From positions 1 through 7,486 of the forward strand of contig JAUXCL010000115.1 in the NCBI GenBank assembly GCA_030618905.1: DNA of 7,486 nucleotides, read 5' to 3'. The notes under the pieces are model-generated. The model was not told the DNA's origin and ran no database searches. It saw nothing but the letters and a program-made list of their open reading frames with translations. Origin of the DNA: Bacteroidales bacterium (GTDB lineage Bacteria; Bacteroidota; Bacteroidia; Bacteroidales; B18-G4). The translations under genes and the position numbers were made by a program. Shown here piece by piece: positions 6,959 through 7,486 of this stretch; position 1 is the first letter of the stretch; the number at the start of each line of letters is the position of its first letter.

Positions 6959-7486
6959 TTACTGATTCTGGTTTGCTGTGGAGATCTTCACCAGCACAAC
7001 ACCGTGATAATTGACATCAATTGAAAAAGAAACATCAAAAAGACCAAGGTCTTTCTGTCGCCAGAGATCTCTGACATTTTGCCCCGGCTCTAATCCAATC
7101 TCCTTAAAGTTGATGCTTACTTCCTTTGTCCGCATCTCTCCATCCCAGCTAAAATCATCCAATTGGCTCATGTCACAACCAATGAGCAGAGGAGATGCCA
7201 GCAAGGACCAGAGACTTATATGTGTATATTGTTCATCAGGGGTCAACCTGGTTTCATGAAGGCTGGGCCCCCATCCTACCTGCCCTACGACCAGCATATC
7301 AGGGTCATTCCACTGACCTGGTTTTGCATAAGGGGAGCATTTGTCCTGGCTGAATCCAATACCGGCCATGCTGTTCCAGCCGAGTGGTGGAGTCAGGCAG
7401 ATTTGATCACCAATGGAAAGTATCAAACCTTTTTATCGCCCAAAACATAGAATTCTATCGTGGCATTTTCTCCGGCACATCCCCAG
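6959..7486 (-). pseudogene. Multiply deleted NPCBM-GH27 alpha-galactosidase (runs off the window's right edge)
   Basis: Read on the minus strand from the window edge, 7485-7426 encodes AGENATIEFYVLGDKKV, matching the NPCBM carbohydrate-binding module often found at the N-terminus of such enzymes; it then hits a TGA (7425-7423). In another frame, from 7426 to the TAA at 6959, 155 codons stay open and hold GH27 blocks in the right order: GDQICLTPPLGWNS (start of the catalytic domain), GFSQDKCSPYAKPGQWNDPDM, TPDEQYTHISLWSLLASPLL, IGCDMSQLDDF, and the C-terminal VRDLWRQKDLGLF...HGVVLVKIS. The blocks are joined directly. The Ig-like linker after NPCBM is gone. So are roughly 200 residues between GWNS and GFSQ, which include the nucleophile Asp (YxKYDxC) and the acid/base Asp. 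The stretch after LDDF that usually contains NDEVxxVNQD is also missing. The enzyme cannot be active. The open 155-codon frame with a TTG first codon might still be translated, but I call it a pseudogene. Confidence 0.8.

Noticed and set aside
7011..7450. Plus-strand frames of 82 and 95 codons opposite the alpha-galactosidase remnant
   Set aside because: The minus strand carries clear GH27 motifs; the plus-strand translations show nothing recognisable.
1..7486. CRISPR arrays, tRNA/rRNA genes, insertion sequences, toxin-antitoxin or phage-defence genes
   Set aside because: Looked for on both strands; no spaced direct repeats, cloverleaf-like or rRNA stretches, transposase motifs or terminal inverted repeats were seen.

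Overview
This window looks like a chromosomal stretch from a member of the Bacteroidota. The grounds are moderate GC, AT-rich ribosome-binding regions, a TTG...TAnnTTTG promoter in front of the main operon, and protein families typical of that phylum. Nothing in it identifies a genus. 

Left part (1-1216, minus strand): the 5' end of a secreted protein of unknown function (174 down to the window edge), preceded by a complete outer-membrane beta-barrel protein with a CSDAGAC motif just after its signal peptide (296-1216). 

Centre (1281-6460, plus strand): a heavy-metal efflux operon read divergently from the barrel gene. A promoter-like element at 1281-1311 is followed by three genes. They are a small His/Cys-rich membrane-anchored protein (1327-1758), a lipoprotein RND periplasmic adaptor of the CusB/CzcB type with an extra N-terminal beta domain and His clusters (1824-3335), and a full-length CusA/CzcA-type RND pump (3353-6460). 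The pump and adaptor would move metal ions out of the periplasm or cytoplasm. The small protein and the His-rich tails probably bind or hand over metal. No TolC/CusC-type outer-membrane channel is encoded here, so the tripartite complex must borrow one or the channel gene lies elsewhere. The pump lacks the three-methionine copper site of E. coli CusA and has an acidic TM4 motif. Substrate therefore cannot be assigned with confidence; a divalent metal is a little more likely than Cu(I). 

Right part (6442-7486): the operon ends in an imperfect hairpin around the pump stop codon, then a 14-bp tandem repeat. After that comes a gene graveyard: the N-terminal half of an alpha/beta-hydrolase esterase without a usable start or catalytic centre (plus strand), a 7-bp tandem repeat, and a heavily shortened NPCBM-GH27 alpha-galactosidase (minus strand). 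In the latter, separate conserved blocks of the family are joined directly together and both catalytic aspartates are gone. This multiply deleted but still largely open alpha-galactosidase is the oddest object in the window. The efflux operon is a recognisable system with some unusual accessories rather than a wholly new one.
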